Origin: Azolla pinnata
Taxonomy: Eukaryota; Streptophyta; Polypodiopsida; Salviniales; Salviniaceae
NCBI GenBank assembly: GCA_037176905.1
Contig: JBBBWG010010890.1
Coordinates: 1-21,267, forward strand
Length of the DNA stretch: 21,267 nt
Direction: 5' to 3'
This document shows, one piece after another, positions 19,907 to 21,267 of this stretch. Below the pieces are notes generated by a model. The model was not told the DNA's origin. It did no database searches and worked only from the letters and a program-made list of their open reading frames with translations. The first letter of the stretch is position 1, and each line of letters begins with the position of its first letter. The translations under genes and the position numbers were made by a program.

Positions 19907-20922
19907 GGTGCTGCTATTTATTCGGATGTTCCATAGTCTGTATACTGGGGGTTACCAACTTTTCTGAACTGCTTGCCTGTCCAATATAGCTTTTCATTAG
20001 CACTCTGCTAAGATCTCAGCTCGATACTCTCTGCTACTTAAAAGTTTGAAATTACCATTTTTGTCTTACTGTATATGTGCTATTTTTATATAAACTTATA
20101 GTACTTTGATGTAGGTGATTGGTTTAAAATAATTTCTGCAATGGGAATAAGTAGTAACGTTTCAATAACCTTGATTTGTTTTGTTCCAACACCTTTCATG
20201 GAATGTGTTTGTGGCGATAGAATGATCGTCTATCTAATTCAGTCGATTGTAATTGTATGAATTGAGAAGCTGATGATCATACGCATCAAGACCTGCACAT
20301 GTTAGCGTTTTGATGTCTATTTCATACATGTGTACATGTGGGAAGACATGCTGTGTTGGAGAGTGTCTCATGTCCTCAGCTTTGCGTGAATGGATTGGAA
20401 GACATCAGTTTGTAGTCACGGAATCGTTGTGCGATAAAATACAACTATGTTAGGAACCTAAATTTCTGCCATCCAATCTGATCTGGGGCTGTGCAGTCAA
20501 AAGTCACATTGATCTGATGTAGTAGTAATGGATTAGGAGCAGCGACAGATAACTAACTGCAGTGCATATGACGAAGAGCACGATGAAGGGTGGAAGCAGA
20601 AGGGAGCCGAAGGGGGAAAAGGAAGCGTGGATAATGATCGATCGGAAACTGTAATTGCAAAGAGGTGAAGCAGGTGCGCTGTGGATGGATGCAAACAAGG
20701 GTCCTTCCATCCAAACAAGGGTCCTTTTAAGGTGGCGAATAGCAGCCGGGTAAAGTGTAGGTGGCAGTACAAAATCAGAGTTGGAGCTGCTTGTGTTGTG
20801 GGCATCAGGCAGGAGGGCTATAGCTAGGGTTTGATGGATCAGGGTGGACGGTTCGAATCTCTGTCGGGCAGCAGCTAGGGATAAGTTAGGGTTTAGGGTT
20901 CGGATTTAGGAGGGACGGAGGC
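19907..20922. other. VAMP-glutaredoxin convergent intergenic region
   Basis: Holds the 3' ends of both genes, which run towards each other. The left two thirds is AT-rich; a purine-rich block lies at about 20575-20625. A 14-bp direct repeat, AAACAAGGGTCCTT, occurs at 20693-20706 and 20713-20726 (20-bp period). Telo-box-like TAGGGTTT words occur at about 20825 and 20886-20900. No gene is supported. Confidence 0.5.
20886..20900. repeat. Telo-box pair in the glutaredoxin 3' flank
   Basis: TTAGGGTTTAGGGTT, two adjacent telomere-type units, lies 22 bases beyond the glutaredoxin stop codon. A further TAGGGTTT is at about 20825. Short interstitial telomere-like motifs are common in plant gene flanks. 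Confidence 0.8.
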
Positions 20923-21237
20923 TCAGAGCCAGAGGGCACCGGCGGCTTTGAGCTGCGGGATGAGGGCGCCGCTGATGTGGCAGGACATGAGGCGGTCGAG
21001 GCCGCCGATGAGGCGGCCGCCGACGAAGACGGCGGGGACGGCGGGCCGCTGGCCGCCCATGAGAGCCAGGAGCAGGCGGCGGAGCTCGGCGGCGTGAGCG
21101 CCGTCCAGCTCGTCCATCTCCACCACCCGCGGGCTCGCGCCCATGCCGCGCAGCAGCCGCTTCGCCACGTGGCACAGGCAGCACGACGACGAGGCGCTGA
21201 ACACCACCCCCGGGCTGCCCTCCACCTTGCTCCCCAT
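20923..21237 (-). CDS. CC-type (class III, ROXY-like) glutaredoxin
   Basis: A single-exon minus-strand gene of 104 residues. The active site is CCLC at residues 18-21 in VVFSASSCCLCHVAKRLL. The glutathione-binding VPAVFVGGRLIGG and a class-typical C-terminus (MSCHISGALIPQLK, ending GALWL) follow. CC-type glutaredoxins are land-plant-specific; several bind TGA bZIP factors in the nucleus, and the terminal ALWL motif is needed for that and for TOPLESS recruitment, linking them to floral development, nitrogen status and stress. The ATG at 21237 gives a normal short-member length and a good context (GAGGAGATGG). The same frame stays open to the window edge as Gly-Ala repeats and two Glu (GGC/GCG-coded), so a start beyond the window is possible. 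Strong third-position GC. The gene is tail-to-tail with the VAMP gene, with about 1.0 kb between stop codons. Confidence 0.94.
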   Translation of the reverse strand: MGSKVEGSPGVVFSASSSCCLCHVAKRLLRGMGASPRVVEMDELDGAHAAELRRLLLALMGGQRPAVPAVFVGGRLIGGLDRLMSCHISGALIPQLKAAGALWL

Positions 21238-21267
21238 CTCCTCCGCCGCCGCCGCCGCCGCCGCGCC
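21238..21267 (-). repeat. GCC/GGC triplet run at the window edge
   Basis: A GCC-type triplet repeat directly upstream of the glutaredoxin ATG on the minus strand. It is either 5' leader or an Ala-rich N-terminal extension of that protein; the window ends before this can be decided. Confidence 0.8.

Noticed and set aside
20906..21184. 92-codon minus-strand ORF overlapping the glutaredoxin in another frame
   Set aside because: Arg/Pro-rich shadow typical of GC-rich coding DNA; the glutaredoxin frame holds all family motifs.

Overview
The window is nuclear DNA of a flowering plant. It contains intron-bearing genes with GT..AG splice sites, plant-only families (ZF-HD homeodomain protein, CC-type glutaredoxin, PUB-ARM protein, cell-wall invertase with its 9-nt mini-exon), a nuclear tRNA-Ser, and many telo-box and simple-sequence tracts. 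The coding sequences at both edges are very GC-rich at third positions, and the VAMP gene runs from a GC-rich first exon to AT-rich later exons. That 5'-to-3' gradient suggests a monocot, but I cannot name the species.

Layout: (1) 1-840, 3' part of a U-box/ARM-repeat E3 ligase gene, cut by the window edge. (2) 841-5280, mostly non-coding, with a short telomere-like tract, small tandem duplications, and a candidate 39-residue single-pass membrane micro-ORF at 1775-1894. (3) About 5290-7416, a zinc-finger homeodomain (ZHD) gene with a probable multi-exon 5' leader and two coding exons. (4) 7417-10100, non-coding, containing a perfect G6C6 palindrome. (5) 10102-10337, a telo-box minisatellite upstream of (6) a complete seven-exon cell-wall invertase gene, 10719-14079. 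(7) 14486-14735, a tandem duplication with GATC-rich hairpins, then tRNA-Ser(CGA) at 14836-14916. (8) 16295-19906, a complete five-exon VAMP72-type R-SNARE gene. (9) 20923-21237 on the minus strand, a single-exon CC-type (ROXY-like) glutaredoxin, tail-to-tail with the VAMP gene.

The genes look like independent plant housekeeping or developmental genes: ubiquitin ligation, transcription, apoplastic sucrose cleavage, secretion and redox/TGA-factor regulation. They do not form an operon-like or biosynthetic cluster. I rebuilt splice sites by eye. In the invertase, VAMP and ZHD genes the exons join in frame to whole codon numbers (584, 220 and 342 residues), which supports the models. I found no clear undescribed multi-gene system. 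The observations most worth following are the membrane micro-ORF, the splice-dependent ZHD tail, and the repeats flanking the invertase gene.
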